Positions 31,036 through 39,744 of a stretch of DNA of 64,000 bases are shown here, one piece after another. The notes beneath the pieces are model-generated. The model had not been told where the DNA came from. It saw only the letters and a list, made by a program, of their open reading frames with translations, and searched no databases. Made by a program: the position numbers and the translations under genes. The first letter of the stretch is position 1; every line of letters starts with the position of its first letter. Origin of the DNA: Leifsonia sp. Leaf264. Lineage in GTDB: Bacteria; Actinomycetota; Actinomycetes; Actinomycetales; Microbacteriaceae. The DNA lies in the NCBI RefSeq assembly GCF_001422325.1, contig NZ_LMMR01000007.1, forward strand, positions 179,539 to 243,538, read 5' to 3'.

Positions 31036-32666
31036 CGACAGCCGCCACGTCATCGCTGCGCCGGTGGTGGCTGCCGACCCTCGTCGGCTACAGGGCGTCG
31101 TTCCTGCTGAACGACGCCCTCGCCGGACTCAGTGCCGGTGCTGTCGTCGTTCCCCAGGCGATGGCGTACGCGACCATCGCGAACCTGCCGGTGCAGGTGG
31201 GCCTCTACACCTGCATGGTGCCGATGCTCGTCTACGCGATGCTCGGCGGATCGCGCGCGATGAGCGTGTCGACGACGTCGACCATCGCGACGCTCACGGC
31301 GACGACGCTGGTGTCCGCCGGCGTCGCCGTCGCCTCGGACGAGCCGTCCCGCGACCTCATGACGCTCACGCTCCTGGTGGGCGTCCTGCTGCTGCTCGCC
31401 CGCCTGTTCAAGCTCGGGTCGCTCGTCGAGGCGATCAACAAGCCCACGATCATCGGCATCCAGGTGGGCGTGGGAGCGACGGTGGCCGTCGGGCAGCTGC
31501 CGAAGCTCCTCGGGGAGACGTCGAACTACTCGGGGCACGGATTCATCCGCTCGCTGGTCGGGGTGGCCGAGGCGCTGCCCGGCGCGAATCCGGCCACCGT
31601 CGTACTGTCGGCGGTCTCGATCGCGGTGCTGCTGGTGCTCAAGCGCTTCGCCCCGCGCGTGCCCGGCCCGCTCATCGTGGTGATCGGGGGCATCCTCCTC
31701 GTCGCACTCACGAACGTGACGGATGCCGGCGTTGAACTCATCGCCGAGGTCCCCGCCGGGCTCCCGGCAGTGGTGCTGCCGTCGTTCGACAATGTCGGGG
31801 CGCTGCTGCCCGGGGCGCTCGCGATCGCTGTGATGGCGTTCCTGGAGTCCGCGGCTGTGGCCCGCGGCATCCGTCGGGCCGGAGAGACGCAGATCCAGAG
31901 CAACCAGGAACTCCTCGCCACAGCCGTTGCGAGCGTCGCCGGGTCGTTCTTCCAGTCGATGCCCGCGGCCGGCGGCTTCTCGCAGAGCGCCGTGAACCAG
32001 GGCGCCGGTGCACGCTCGCAGGTGTCGGCGCTCGTGACGGTGGTGCTCGCCGTGGTCGTGGCGTTGTTCCTCGGTCCTGTGCTCAGCCTGCTTCCGCAGG
32101 CCACCCTGGCGTCGATGGTGATCGTCGCCGTGATCGGCCTGATCGACGTGCGGGGGCTCGCGCGGCTGGCGCGCATCAACCCGCGGGACTTCTGGATCGC
32201 GCTCTCGACGGCTGTCGTCGGCCTCGTCGCCGGACTGCTCGCGGCGGTCGCCGTCGGCGTCATCGTGACCCTCGCGGAGGTGCTGCACGCTCTCAACAAG
32301 GTGCGCGTGGCGGCGGCCGACCGCATCGGCGACGTTCTCGTGATCACCGTGGGCAACCCGATGTACACGGCCAACGTGCTCGAGACCGAGTTGGCGGTGC
32401 TCGATGCCGTCGACGCGGCCAGGCCGGTGGCATCCGTCGTGCTCGATGTCAGACGGATGCGGGAGACCTCGGTGACAGTGCTCGACGCCCTCGAGGACCT
32501 CGACCGCGAACTCGCCGAGACCGGCGTGCAGCTGCGGCTGGCGGGCGTGCCGGCGTCGGCGGCCGAGATCGCCGGGCGCACCGAGTGGTACCGCCGAGTG
32601 CTCGCGTCGGGGCGCTCCTTCGCGACCGTCGAGGACGCCGTCGCGGGCCCGTCGCCTAGTCCCTGA
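31032..32666 (+). CDS. SulP family inorganic anion transporter with STAS domain
   Basis: This 544-residue membrane protein belongs to the SulP/SLC26 family. It has about 10-12 hydrophobic segments between residues 20 and 430, starting with NDALAGLSAGAVVVPQAMAYATIANLPVQVGLY, the family signature. The cytoplasmic STAS domain covers about 440-540 (VLVITVGNPMYTANVLETEL). SulP members move sulfate, bicarbonate or organic anions; the operon with sulfatases suggests sulfate release or uptake, balancing the sulfate produced in the cell. Direction cannot be inferred. It converges on the GAP-family gene with a 28-bp gap and no visible terminator. Confidence 0.92.
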   Translation: MTTAATSSLRRWWLPTLVGYRASFLLNDALAGLSAGAVVVPQAMAYATIANLPVQVGLYTCMVPMLVYAMLGGSRAMSVSTTSTIATLTATTLVSAGVAVASDEPSRDLMTLTLLVGVLLLLARLFKLGSLVEAINKPTIIGIQVGVGATVAVGQLPKLLGETSNYSGHGFIRSLVGVAEALPGANPATVVLSAVSIAVLLVLKRFAPRVPGPLIVVIGGILLVALTNVTDAGVELIAEVPAGLPAVVLPSFDNVGALLPGALAIAVMAFLESAAVARGIRRAGETQIQSNQELLATAVASVAGSFFQSMPAAGGFSQSAVNQGAGARSQVSALVTVVLAVVVALFLGPVLSLLPQATLASMVIVAVIGLIDVRGLARLARINPRDFWIALSTAVVGLVAGLLAAVAVGVIVTLAEVLHALNKVRVAAADRIGDVLVITVGNPMYTANVLETELAVLDAVDAARPVASVVLDVRRMRETSVTVLDALEDLDRELAETGVQLRLAGVPASAAEIAGRTEWYRRVLASGRSFATVEDAVAGPSPSP

Positions 32667-32694
32667 GCCGCGACCTGCGTTCCGGCGTCCGCCG

Positions 32695-33411
32695 TCAGAG
32701 GAGCGCGGTGATCGCCTTCTGCAACTGAAGGACACCGATCACGAGGAGCAGAGCGGCATTGAGAACGCTGTTGTGCCCGGCGATCCAGGTGCGCGTTCCG
32801 TCGAGGAACGGTTGCGCCTTCTCGCCGCGCACCAGGACGAGGACGACCGGCACGGCGATGGGGAGGATGCCGATGACGGCGAAGCCGGTGCCGACGGCGA
32901 TCGACTGGGCATCGGGGAGCCCGGCGAGCGCGATGTCGAGGCCGGCGAGGATGGCGCAGGAGGCATCGATGGGGTTGAAGGTGAAGATGCCGGTGCCGAG
33001 CAGGAGCGAACGACCCGGCTTGAAGGTGTCGATGGCCTGCAGCCAGCCGGGCAGCTGAGGGGCTGCGGCGGCGACCTCTCGTGGAGTCGACGCCTTCGCC
33101 ATCTGCCTCACGTGCGCCGCGCCGCGACGGTAGACCCAGACGGCGGCGAAGACGAGGAAGGCCCCGACGAGCAGTCGCACGACCGACACCCAGATCGGCG
33201 CCGGCCCGAGATCGGGCACCTCCAGCAGCCCGAACGCCCAGATCGACACCGCCAGCACCCCGACGACCCCGATCGACCAGCCGATCAGGTATGCCACGCC
33301 ATTCACCCGCGCGAGGCGGGAGAGGAGCACGGCGATGAGGGCCATGTACGCGAGTGGACTCAGCAGGATGCCGAGGGCCAACGGGATCAGCTCGACGATC
33401 AGTAGACCCAT
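32695..33411 (-). CDS. GAP family (SfLAP-like) membrane protein
   Basis: This 238-residue protein has about six hydrophobic segments and opens with the family pattern LLIVELIPLALGILLSPLAYMALIAVLL. The internal GTGIFTFNPIDASCAILAGLDIA segment is conserved. The GAP/Sap family includes mycobacterial proteins needed for placing sulfolipids and peptidoglycolipids in the envelope; its transport role is not settled. ATG 33411 is chosen with GAGGGG five bases upstream; the frame extends further but runs antisense to no useful start. It lies 25 bp downstream of the formylglycine-generating enzyme gene and probably shares its transcript, linking it to the sulfatase locus. Confidence 0.85.
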   Translation of the reverse strand: MGLLIVELIPLALGILLSPLAYMALIAVLLSRLARVNGVAYLIGWSIGVVGVLAVSIWAFGLLEVPDLGPAPIWVSVVRLLVGAFLVFAAVWVYRRGAAHVRQMAKASTPREVAAAAPQLPGWLQAIDTFKPGRSLLLGTGIFTFNPIDASCAILAGLDIALAGLPDAQSIAVGTGFAVIGILPIAVPVVLVLVRGEKAQPFLDGTRTWIAGHNSVLNAALLLVIGVLQLQKAITALL

Positions 33412-33436
33412 GCTCACCCCTCGGTTCAGAACGAGG

Positions 33437-34357
33437 CTACGGCCGGACGTCTCGGGCGCAGCGGAAGCCGATGTGCGTCGTCGCCGTGTCGTCGGCCTGG
33501 GGCGAGCGCGCCGCAGGGCGGTAGCGCAGGCAGTACTCCGGTGCGCACAGGTGCGACCCGCCCTTGAGCGCACGGCGGGAGATGCGCGAACCCGGCTCGG
33601 CGCTCGCGGCGGCGAGGAGATCGGGGCGCCCGCCGGCCTGGGCGAACACCGTGCCCGGCACGATGTGGCGCTCGGTGTAGAAATCGGTGGTCCATTCCCA
33701 GACGTTGCCGGCGCAGTCGAACAGGCCGTAGCCGTTGGGCGGGAACGAGCCGACAGGGGAGGTGCCCACCCATCCGTTCGCACCGGTGTTGCGGAACGGG
33801 AAGGAGCCCTGCCAGTGGTTGCCGCCGAGTTCGGCCGGCGCGTCGGGCTCGTCGCCCCAGGTGTAGAGAGCGCCGTCGAGGCCGCCGCGGGCCGCGAACT
33901 CCCACTCCGCCTCCGTCGGCAGTCGCTTGCCCGCCCAGGCCGCATAGGCCGAGGCGTCCTCGAAGCTCACCTGCACGACGGGATGGTCGAGCCTGTCGTC
34001 GATGGAGGACTCCGGACCGAACGGATGCCGCCAGCTGGCGCCGGCCCCCCACGTCCACCACTGCCGCCAGTCGCGCAGGTCGACCGGGCCCGGGGTCGGC
34101 CGGAACACGAGCCCGCCGGGAACCAGGTCGGCGGGGTCCGCGCCGGGGAAGTCGGCCGGGTCGAGCGGGCGTTCGGCGACGGTGACGTAGCCCGTCGCGT
34201 CGACGAAGTCGGCGAACTGCGCATTCGTGACCGGATGCCGGTCGATCTCGAAGGCCGCGACAGTGCGTTCGTGCACCGGGGACTCGTCGGGGTAGAAGGT
34301 CGAGCCCATGCTGAAGGTACCGCCTTGGAGCGGCACCATCTCGGTGGGTTCTGTCAT
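33437..34357 (-). CDS. Formylglycine-generating enzyme (sulfatase maturation)
   Basis: This 306-residue protein is an aerobic FGE that oxidises the cysteine of C-x-P-x-R sulfatases to formylglycine, using copper and O2. Both active-site cysteines are present: Cys271 and Cys276 in GGSHLCAPEYCLRYRPAARS. Many SUMF1-fold proteins of other function lack this pair. The rest of the fold is intact: MVPLQGGTFSMGS, HPVVQVSFEDASAYAAWAGK, RLPTEAEWEFAARGG and GNVWEW. The length matches Streptomyces FGE. A leaderless start is indicated: TAGGCT ends six bases before the ATG. The substrates are most likely the two sulfatases encoded 3.3-9 kb away on the opposite strand. The GAP-family gene follows on the same strand. 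Confidence 0.95.
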   Translation of the reverse strand: MTEPTEMVPLQGGTFSMGSTFYPDESPVHERTVAAFEIDRHPVTNAQFADFVDATGYVTVAERPLDPADFPGADPADLVPGGLVFRPTPGPVDLRDWRQWWTWGAGASWRHPFGPESSIDDRLDHPVVQVSFEDASAYAAWAGKRLPTEAEWEFAARGGLDGALYTWGDEPDAPAELGGNHWQGSFPFRNTGANGWVGTSPVGSFPPNGYGLFDCAGNVWEWTTDFYTERHIVPGTVFAQAGGRPDLLAAASAEPGSRISRRALKGGSHLCAPEYCLRYRPAARSPQADDTATTHIGFRCARDVRP

Positions 34358-34363
34358 GGCTCG

Positions 34364-34369
34364 AGCCTA
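34364..34369 (-). promoter_or_regulatory. -10 element TAGGCT, leaderless promoter of the FGE gene
   Basis: Minus-strand TAGGCT is followed by CGAGCC and the ATG at 34357. It lies five bases from a long palindrome (34374-34433). Confidence 0.6.
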
Positions 34370-34373
34370 TGCG

Positions 34374-34433
34374 CCGAACTGCCCACTTCCGCTAGTCCGG
34401 GGTGCGGACCACTGGCGGAAGTGGGCAGTTCGG
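34374..34433. repeat. Long palindrome with 19-bp perfect arms
   Basis: Arms CCGAACTGCCCACTTCCGC (34374-34392) and its exact complement (34415-34433) enclose 22 bases that pair further in part (AGTCCG / CGGAC). It lies between the aspS stop and the FGE promoter. No T-tract follows. It could end aspS transcription, or be a member of a second palindromic repeat family. Confidence 0.75.
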
Positions 34434-34436
34434 GTG

Positions 34437-34460
34437 GCCGGAGCCGGAGCCGGAGCCGGA
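34437..34460. repeat. Four tandem GCCGGA hexamers
   Basis: Four exact GCCGGA units directly follow the palindrome, 22 bases before the aspS stop codon. A slippage-prone microsatellite; no function visible. Confidence 0.65.
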
Positions 34461-34482
34461 GCCGAAACCAGGCGAGCGCTGC

Positions 34483-35823
34483 CTACGGCAGCAGGCGCGT
34501 CGGACCGCGGAAGAGGTACGTGGTCTCGCGGATCGAGGATTCGCCCAGCATGAGCATCAGCACGCGCGCGAGGCCCATGCCGAATCCACCGTGAGGGGGA
34601 ACGCCGTAGCGGAAGAAGTCGAGGTAGAAGGCGAGTTCCTCGGGGTCGAGGCCTTTGTCCTTCGCCTGCTCCACGAGGATGTCGATGCGGTGCTCGCGCT
34701 GGGCGCCCGTGGAGATCTCGACCCCGTTGTAGATGAGGTCGTACGAGTTCGTGATGCTCGGGTCGCCCTCGCGGCGCATGTGGTAGAACGGCCGGATGCT
34801 CGACGCGTAGTCCGTGAGGAAGACGAAGTCGTGCCCGTAGGTCTCCTTGACGTAGGCCGAGATCTGACGCTCGCCCTCGGGGTCCATGTCGTCGTCGGCA
34901 CGGGGCACGACGTAGCCGCGGTCGGCGACGATCTGCTTCGCCTCGGCGAGGGGGATGCGCGGGAACGGCGTCGTGGGCACCTGGAGCTCGATGCCGAACA
35001 GCTCGGAGATCTCGGCACCGTGCTTGGCGACGACGGCCGTGAAGCCGGCGACCATGAGCTCCTCGTGCAGCGCCATCACGTCGTCGTGCGAGTCGATCCA
35101 GCTGATCTCGGTGTCGACGGAGGTGAACTCCGTCGCGTGGCGGCTCGTGAACGACGGGTCGGCACGGAAGGCCGGACCCACCTCGAACACGCCGCCGAAG
35201 CCTGCGGCCTGCGCCATCTGCTTGAAGAACTGGGGGCTCTGGGCGAGGTACGCCTTGCCGTCGAAGTACTCCACCTCGAAGAGCTCGGCGCGGGACTCGG
35301 ATGCCGATGCCATGAGCTTCGGCGTGTGGATCTCGATCAGGCCCTTCTCGACCCAGACTCCGCGAAGAGCGTGCAGGAACGTGGTCTGGATGCGGAAGAT
35401 CAGGTTCTGCTTGGGGTGGCGCAGGTCGAGGAAGCGCCAGTCCATGCGCTTGTCGAGGCTCGAGTCGGCGGCGATGGGGGTCTCGGGGTGGGCCGGGGTC
35501 ACGACCTCGAGCGTCGTGAGCTTGACCTCGAGGCCACCGAGCTTGACGCGCTCGTCCTTCTTGAGCTCGCCCGTGACCGTGATGAACGAGCCGTGCGAGA
35601 GCGCGGAGATCGACTCGGTGGTGGCCAGTCTGGCGCCGTCGCCCTCTGCGGCTTCTTCTGGAAGCTCGCGCAGCGCGGGGTTCACGACCTGGACGGCGCC
35701 CGACTCATCGCGGAGGATGACGAACTGCACCTTCTTCTGGTCGCGAACGGTGTCGACCCAGCCCGACACCGTCACGGGGCCGTCGGGGAGGTCGGAGAGG
35801 TTCTTCACGAGTACACGAGTCAC
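34483..35823 (-). CDS. aspS: Aspartate--tRNA(Asp/Asn) ligase, short archaeal type
   Basis: This 446-residue class II aminoacyl-tRNA synthetase attaches aspartate to tRNA. An N-terminal OB-fold binds the anticodon (VTVSGWVDTVRDQKKVQFVIL). Class II motif 1 is near LHALRGVWVEKGLIEIHTPKL, motif 2 FEVGPAFRADPSFTSRHATEF, and motif 3 GGFGMGLARVLMLML near the end. It lacks the GAD insertion of the bacterial enzyme (about 590 residues), which makes it the archaeal/eukaryotic form, often non-discriminating, so it may charge tRNA-Asn for GatCAB. The chosen GTG has TAGACT eight bases upstream and no ribosome site. The open frame continues another 84 codons antisense to the phosphatase gene. Confidence is high for the family and moderate for tRNA specificity. 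Confidence 0.92.
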   Translation of the reverse strand: MTRVLVKNLSDLPDGPVTVSGWVDTVRDQKKVQFVILRDESGAVQVVNPALRELPEEAAEGDGARLATTESISALSHGSFITVTGELKKDERVKLGGLEVKLTTLEVVTPAHPETPIAADSSLDKRMDWRFLDLRHPKQNLIFRIQTTFLHALRGVWVEKGLIEIHTPKLMASASESRAELFEVEYFDGKAYLAQSPQFFKQMAQAAGFGGVFEVGPAFRADPSFTSRHATEFTSVDTEISWIDSHDDVMALHEELMVAGFTAVVAKHGAEISELFGIELQVPTTPFPRIPLAEAKQIVADRGYVVPRADDDMDPEGERQISAYVKETYGHDFVFLTDYASSIRPFYHMRREGDPSITNSYDLIYNGVEISTGAQREHRIDILVEQAKDKGLDPEELAFYLDFFRYGVPPHGGFGMGLARVLMLMLGESSIRETTYLFRGPTRLLP

Positions 35824-35831
35824 AAGGGGAA

Positions 35832-35837
35832 AGTCTA
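35832..35837 (-). promoter_or_regulatory. -10 element TAGACT, near-leaderless promoter of aspS
   Basis: Minus-strand TAGACT is followed by eight bases (TTCCCCTT) and the GTG at 35823; no purine-rich ribosome site fits. Confidence 0.5.
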
Positions 35838-35920
35838 CCGTGGCGCTCCCGCCGCCGATCGAGTGGCGCTGGAGCAGAGCGAGCCCAGCTCTCACGGCGA
35901 ACTCGCGGTTTCGGCTTCCG

Positions 35921-35926
35921 TAGACT
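35921..35926 (+). promoter_or_regulatory. -10 element TAGACT of the cytochrome c maturation operon
   Basis: TAGACT is followed by seven bases (GGAGGGC) and the GTG at 35934. It is the likely head promoter for the run to ccsB. Confidence 0.5.
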
Positions 35927-35933
35927 GGAGGGC

Positions 35934-36578
35934 GTGGCAGCATCCCGAATCCACCTCGTGCGACATGGAGAGGTGGAGAACCCTCAGCGCGTCCTCTATG
36001 GACGACTCGAGGGCTTCGGGCTCTCAGCACTCGGGCAGCGCATGGCGCAGGCCGCGGCCGACGAACTGGTCGCATCAGGTCGCCCCGTCGCTGCCATCTT
36101 CGCGTCTCCGCTCCAGCGCACGCAGGAATCGGCGGCCCCCATCGCCCGGGCGTTCGGCCTCACCCCGCAGCTCGATGAGCGCTTCATCGAGCCTGCCAAC
36201 GACTTCGAGGGCATGCGCATGCAGGGCCCCGACGGCGCCCTGCGCCAGCCGCGCAACTGGATCAAGCTGCGCAACCCGTTGCGGCCCAGCTGGGGCGAGC
36301 CGTTCTCCTCCATCGCCGCCCGCATGATGGACGGCATCCGCGATGCCGATGCCTCGGTCGACGGCGGCGACGTGATCATCGTCAGCCACCAGCTGCCCAT
36401 CTGGATGGTCGCCCGCTCCGTCGCCGACAAGTGCCTCGCCCACGATCCGCGCAAGCGGCGGTGCGACCTGTCCTCCATCACGAGCCTCGAGAAGCGCGAC
36501 GGCCGCTACGTCGAGGTCGCCTACTCCGATCCGGCAGCCCCCCTGCACGCCGGGGCGACAGACGTGGGAGCCGTCTGA
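35934..36578 (+). CDS. Histidine phosphatase family protein
   Basis: This 214-residue protein is a phosphoglycerate-mutase-like phosphatase. The phosphohistidine motif is IHLVRHGEVENPQRVLYGR, with the catalytic RHG at about residues 10-12. The second histidine lies in DVIIVSHQLPIWMVARSV, and AIFASPLQRTQESAAPIA is the third family block. The actual substrate is unknown. It precedes the ResA-like gene with a one-base stop/start overlap (TGATG), an arrangement common in actinobacteria before the ccs genes. GTG 35934 follows a -10 element by seven bases; GGAGGG within that gap is too close to be a good ribosome site. Confidence 0.9.
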   Translation: MAASRIHLVRHGEVENPQRVLYGRLEGFGLSALGQRMAQAAADELVASGRPVAAIFASPLQRTQESAAPIARAFGLTPQLDERFIEPANDFEGMRMQGPDGALRQPRNWIKLRNPLRPSWGEPFSSIAARMMDGIRDADASVDGGDVIIVSHQLPIWMVARSVADKCLAHDPRKRRCDLSSITSLEKRDGRYVEVAYSDPAAPLHAGATDVGAV

Positions 36579-37192
36579 TGCGCGCTCGCCTGCAGTCCCG
36601 GGTGCGCGCATCCGTCGCCATCGGCATCGCCCTCGCCGCCGTGGTCTCCCTCGGTGCCTGCTCGAGTGACCCCCTCGCCGACCAGTACCGGGCCGGAAGC
36701 GGCAAGAACTACGTGGCGGGCGACGGAACCGTCACCGAGATCGACGCCGACGATCGCGGCGAGCCCGTCGAGTTCTCGGGGACCACCGAGAGCGGGGCCG
36801 ACTTCGACTCCACCGAGCACACCGGCGACGTCGTGGTAGTCAACTTCTGGTACGCCGGATGCGCTCCCTGCCGTGCCGAGGCCGCCGACCTCGAATCCAT
36901 CAATCAGGAGTTCGGAGACGAGGGCGCGACCTTCGTCGGCGTGAACGTGCGCGACCAGCCGGCACAGGCGAAGGCCTTCGACGAGAAGTACGGCGTCACC
37001 TACCCGTCGATCATGGACCTCGAGTCCGGCGCCGTGCAGCTCGCCTTCGCCGGCAAGGTTCCCGCCAACGCCGTCCCGACGACGCTGGTGCTCGACAAGC
37101 AGGGCCGGGTCGCCGCCCGCATCCTCGGCCAGCTGCAGAGCCCATCCATCCTCGAGACGCTCGTGCGCGACACCATCGCCGAGAGCGACTGA
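36578..37192 (+). CDS. TlpA/ResA-like thiol-disulfide oxidoreductase lipoprotein
   Basis: This 204-residue protein is an extracytoplasmic thioredoxin-fold reductase that keeps the apocytochrome c heme-binding cysteines reduced. Residues 1-27 are a signal peptide ending in a lipobox, SLGAC, so Cys28 should carry lipid. The redox site is [12 protein letters not shown] (Cys95, Cys98); the cis-proline region is [13 protein letters not shown] near residue 165. Electrons would come from the CcdA protein encoded next. The ATG overlaps the phosphatase stop by one base. CcdA begins one base after its stop. Confidence 0.92.
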   Translation: MRARLQSRVRASVAIGIALAAVVSLGACSSDPLADQYRAGSGKNYVAGDGTVTEIDADDRGEPVEFSGTTESGADFDSTEHTGDVVVVNFWYAGCAPCRAEAADLESINQEFGDEGATFVGVNVRDQPAQAKAFDEKYGVTYPSIMDLESGAVQLAFAGKVPANAVPTTLVLDKQGRVAARILGQLQSPSILETLVRDTIAESD

Positions 37193-37193
37193 G

Positions 37194-37949
37194 GTGGGCG
37201 GCGTCGGCGACATCGTGATGAGCGGCCAGCTCCTCGCGGCCATCCCCATCGCCATAGCGGCCGGACTCATCTCCTTCCTCTCGCCGTGCGTGCTGCCCCT
37301 CGTTCCCGGATACCTCGGCTACATCGGCGGCTTCACCGATGCCTCGTCGGATGCGGCCGAAGAGCGTCGCTACCGCCGCCGCCTGCTGCTCGGCGTCGCC
37401 CTGTTCGTGCTCGGCTTCACCGTGGTCTTCGTCGCCTACACCGTCACCATCGGCGCCCTCGGCGTGTGGCTCAAGGTCTACTCCGACCTCATCATCCGCA
37501 TCCTGGGTGTCGTCGTCATCGTCATGGGCCTGGTGTTCATCGGCCAGTTCACGTTCCTGCAGCGCCAGTTCAAGCCGATCTGGCGGCCGGCGACAGGACT
37601 CGCCGGCGCTCCGCTGCTCGGTGTGGTCTTCGGCATCGGCTGGACACCATGCATCGGCCCGACCCTCGCGGCCGTGCTCAGCCTCAGCCTGGATTCCGGG
37701 TCGGCCTGGCGTGGTGCCGTCCTCGGCATCGCGTACTGCATCGGCCTCGGCGTACCCTTCCTGCTGGTGGCCCTCGGCCTCAGCTGGGTGACCGGAGCCG
37801 TGACATTCTTCAAACGGCATATTCGTACGATCAACATCATCGGAGGCGTGCTGCTGATCGCTGTCGGCGTGCTGATGGTGACAGGAGTCTGGACGGCGTG
37901 GATGAGCGAGCTGCAGGCGGTGATGGCGGGCTTTGACCTCTTCCTCTGA
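37194..37949 (+). CDS. ccdA: Cytochrome c biogenesis protein CcdA
   Basis: This 251-residue membrane protein moves reducing equivalents from cytoplasmic thioredoxin to the ResA-like lipoprotein. It has six hydrophobic helices. The paired redox cysteines are in [21 protein letters not shown] (helix 1) and [19 protein letters not shown] (helix 4), the conserved P-C-x-L-P and T-P-C-x-G-P motifs. GTG 37194 follows the lipoprotein stop by one base. The downstream ResB frame overlaps its 3' end by 17 bases if the TTG start is used. Confidence 0.95.
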   Translation: MGGVGDIVMSGQLLAAIPIAIAAGLISFLSPCVLPLVPGYLGYIGGFTDASSDAAEERRYRRRLLLGVALFVLGFTVVFVAYTVTIGALGVWLKVYSDLIIRILGVVVIVMGLVFIGQFTFLQRQFKPIWRPATGLAGAPLLGVVFGIGWTPCIGPTLAAVLSLSLDSGSAWRGAVLGIAYCIGLGVPFLLVALGLSWVTGAVTFFKRHIRTINIIGGVLLIAVGVLMVTGVWTAWMSELQAVMAGFDLFL

Positions 37950-39735
37950 TGAGACCGGGCGCCCCTCGAACAATGGGCGCAACGACGGGCACGAGGACGG
38001 CCGTGGCGGCGCCGAGGAGCGGCTGCGCCGCCCCGACGACCACATCGACGCCGCGGCATCCGTCGATCCATCCGGCGACGGCCCTGGCGGTTCCGGCGGC
38101 GACATCGTGCAGCCCAAGCTCGGCGTCGTCGGGTGGCTGCGCTGGTTCTGGCGCCAGCTCACCAGCATGCGCACCGCGCTGTTCCTGCTGCTTCTCCTCG
38201 CCGTAGCCGCGGTTCCGGGCTCCCTCGTTCCGCAGCGTTCGAGCGACCCGAACGGCGTCACGCAGTACTTCCGCGACAACCCGGACCTGGCGCCATTCCT
38301 CGACAAGCTGCAGGCCTTCGACGTCTACAGCTCGGCCTGGTTCTCGTCGATCTACATCCTGCTGTTCATCTCGCTCATCGGATGCGTCATCCCGCGCACC
38401 AAGCATCACCTCGATGCCCTGCGGGCCAAGCCGCCGCGTACGCCCGTGCGCCTGGGCCGGCTCGCCGGCTACACCGAGCGCGACGGCATCGGCTCCCTCG
38501 ACGACGCGGCGGAGGCGGCCCGCGCCCAGCTGCGGTCGGCAGGCTACAGGGTGGCCGTGTTCGAGAAGAGCGGCGAGAAGAGCGTCTCGGCCGAGCGCGG
38601 CTACCTGCGCGAGACCGGCAACCTGGTCTTCCACAGTGCACTGGTCGGCATCCTCGTGACTGTCGGATTCGGCAGCGGCTTCGGGTTCAGCGGCCAGCGA
38701 GTGCTCGTCGAGGGGCAGACCTTCGTCAACACCCTCGCCGCGTACGACTCGTTCAACCCCGGCCGGTTCTTCGACCCCGACTCCCTCGACCCATACTCGC
38801 TGACCCTCACCGACATGGACGTCACCTACGAGCAGCAGAACCAGAAGGCGTTCGGCCAGCCGATCGACTACACGGCGACGGTGCAGATCGGCGCCCCGTC
38901 GGGCGAATCGACCGAGCAGACCATCAAGGTGAATGAACCGCTGCGCACCGGAAGCACCGACATCTACCTGCTCGGCAACGGCTATGCGCCGTCGATCACG
39001 GTGCGTGATCCCGACGGCAAGGTCGTCTTCACGGACTCGATCCCGTTCCTCCCTCAAGACGCCCAGCTCACCTCCATCGGAGTCGTCAAGGTTCCCGACG
39101 GCCTTGCGAAGCAGCTCGGCATGATCGGACTGTTCTACCCGACGCAGGGTGCCCAGGAGCCGCCGTACTTCTCGAGCTACCCCGACCTGGAGTACCCGGT
39201 GCTCACCCTGCAGGTGTTCGAGGGCGACCTCGGCATCGATGCCGGCACCCCGACCTCCGTGTTCACCCTCGACACCGACTCGATGACGGAGATCGCCGGC
39301 GGCAAGGCCGAGGCGAAGGCGCTCGAGCTCATGCCGGGGCAGACGCAGGCGCTGCCGAACGGCCTGGGCACCGTGACGTTCGAGGACGCTGCGAACCCGA
39401 GCGGCGACGAGGCTCCTCCCGTCACCGAGGAGAGCGACGCGGCCGGAACCGCCGGCACCGACTACTCCCAGTCCGTGCTGCGCTTCGCATCGCTCGACAT
39501 CCACCACGACCCGACGCAGGGGTGGGTGCTGGTGTTCGCTCTGCTCGTGCTCGCGGGGCTCGTCACGAGCCTGTTCATCCCGCGCCGCCGGGTCTGGGTG
39601 AAGGTGCACGACCTCGGAGACGGCGCACTGCGCTTCGAGTACGCCGGGCTCGCGCGCGGCGACGACCCGGGGCTCGATGCCGCGGTGGCAGCGGTGGCCG
39701 ACCGGCACGCCGCAGGATTCGCACGTGAAGCGTAG
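37933..39735 (+). CDS. Cytochrome c biogenesis protein ResB
   Basis: This protein of up to 600 residues is the ResB/Ccs1 half of the System II heme-delivery complex. After a polar N-terminal tail (residues 1-60, Asp/Gly/Arg-rich) come two helices ([27 protein letters not shown] and [16 protein letters not shown]), a third near [20 protein letters not shown], a large extracytoplasmic domain (about 260-510) and a final helix [21 protein letters not shown] with the RRRVWVKV tail. The start is uncertain: TTG 37933 overlaps ccdA by 17 bases; GTG 38107 would remove the polar tail and also leave an intact protein. CcsB follows. Confidence 0.9.
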   Translation: MTSSSDETGRPSNNGRNDGHEDGRGGAEERLRRPDDHIDAAASVDPSGDGPGGSGGDIVQPKLGVVGWLRWFWRQLTSMRTALFLLLLLAVAAVPGSLVPQRSSDPNGVTQYFRDNPDLAPFLDKLQAFDVYSSAWFSSIYILLFISLIGCVIPRTKHHLDALRAKPPRTPVRLGRLAGYTERDGIGSLDDAAEAARAQLRSAGYRVAVFEKSGEKSVSAERGYLRETGNLVFHSALVGILVTVGFGSGFGFSGQRVLVEGQTFVNTLAAYDSFNPGRFFDPDSLDPYSLTLTDMDVTYEQQNQKAFGQPIDYTATVQIGAPSGESTEQTIKVNEPLRTGSTDIYLLGNGYAPSITVRDPDGKVVFTDSIPFLPQDAQLTSIGVVKVPDGLAKQLGMIGLFYPTQGAQEPPYFSSYPDLEYPVLTLQVFEGDLGIDAGTPTSVFTLDTDSMTEIAGGKAEAKALELMPGQTQALPNGLGTVTFEDAANPSGDEAPPVTEESDAAGTAGTDYSQSVLRFASLDIHHDPTQGWVLVFALLVLAGLVTSLFIPRRRVWVKVHDLGDGALRFEYAGLARGDDPGLDAAVAAVADRHAAGFAREA

Positions 39736-39738
39736 GGT
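39733..39738 (+). promoter_or_regulatory. -10 element TAGGGT overlapping the resB stop codon
   Basis: TAGGGT includes the TAG stop of resB and ends six bases before the ccsB GTG. It may give a leaderless internal ccsB transcript. Confidence 0.45.
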
Positions 39739-39744
39739 TGAGCC

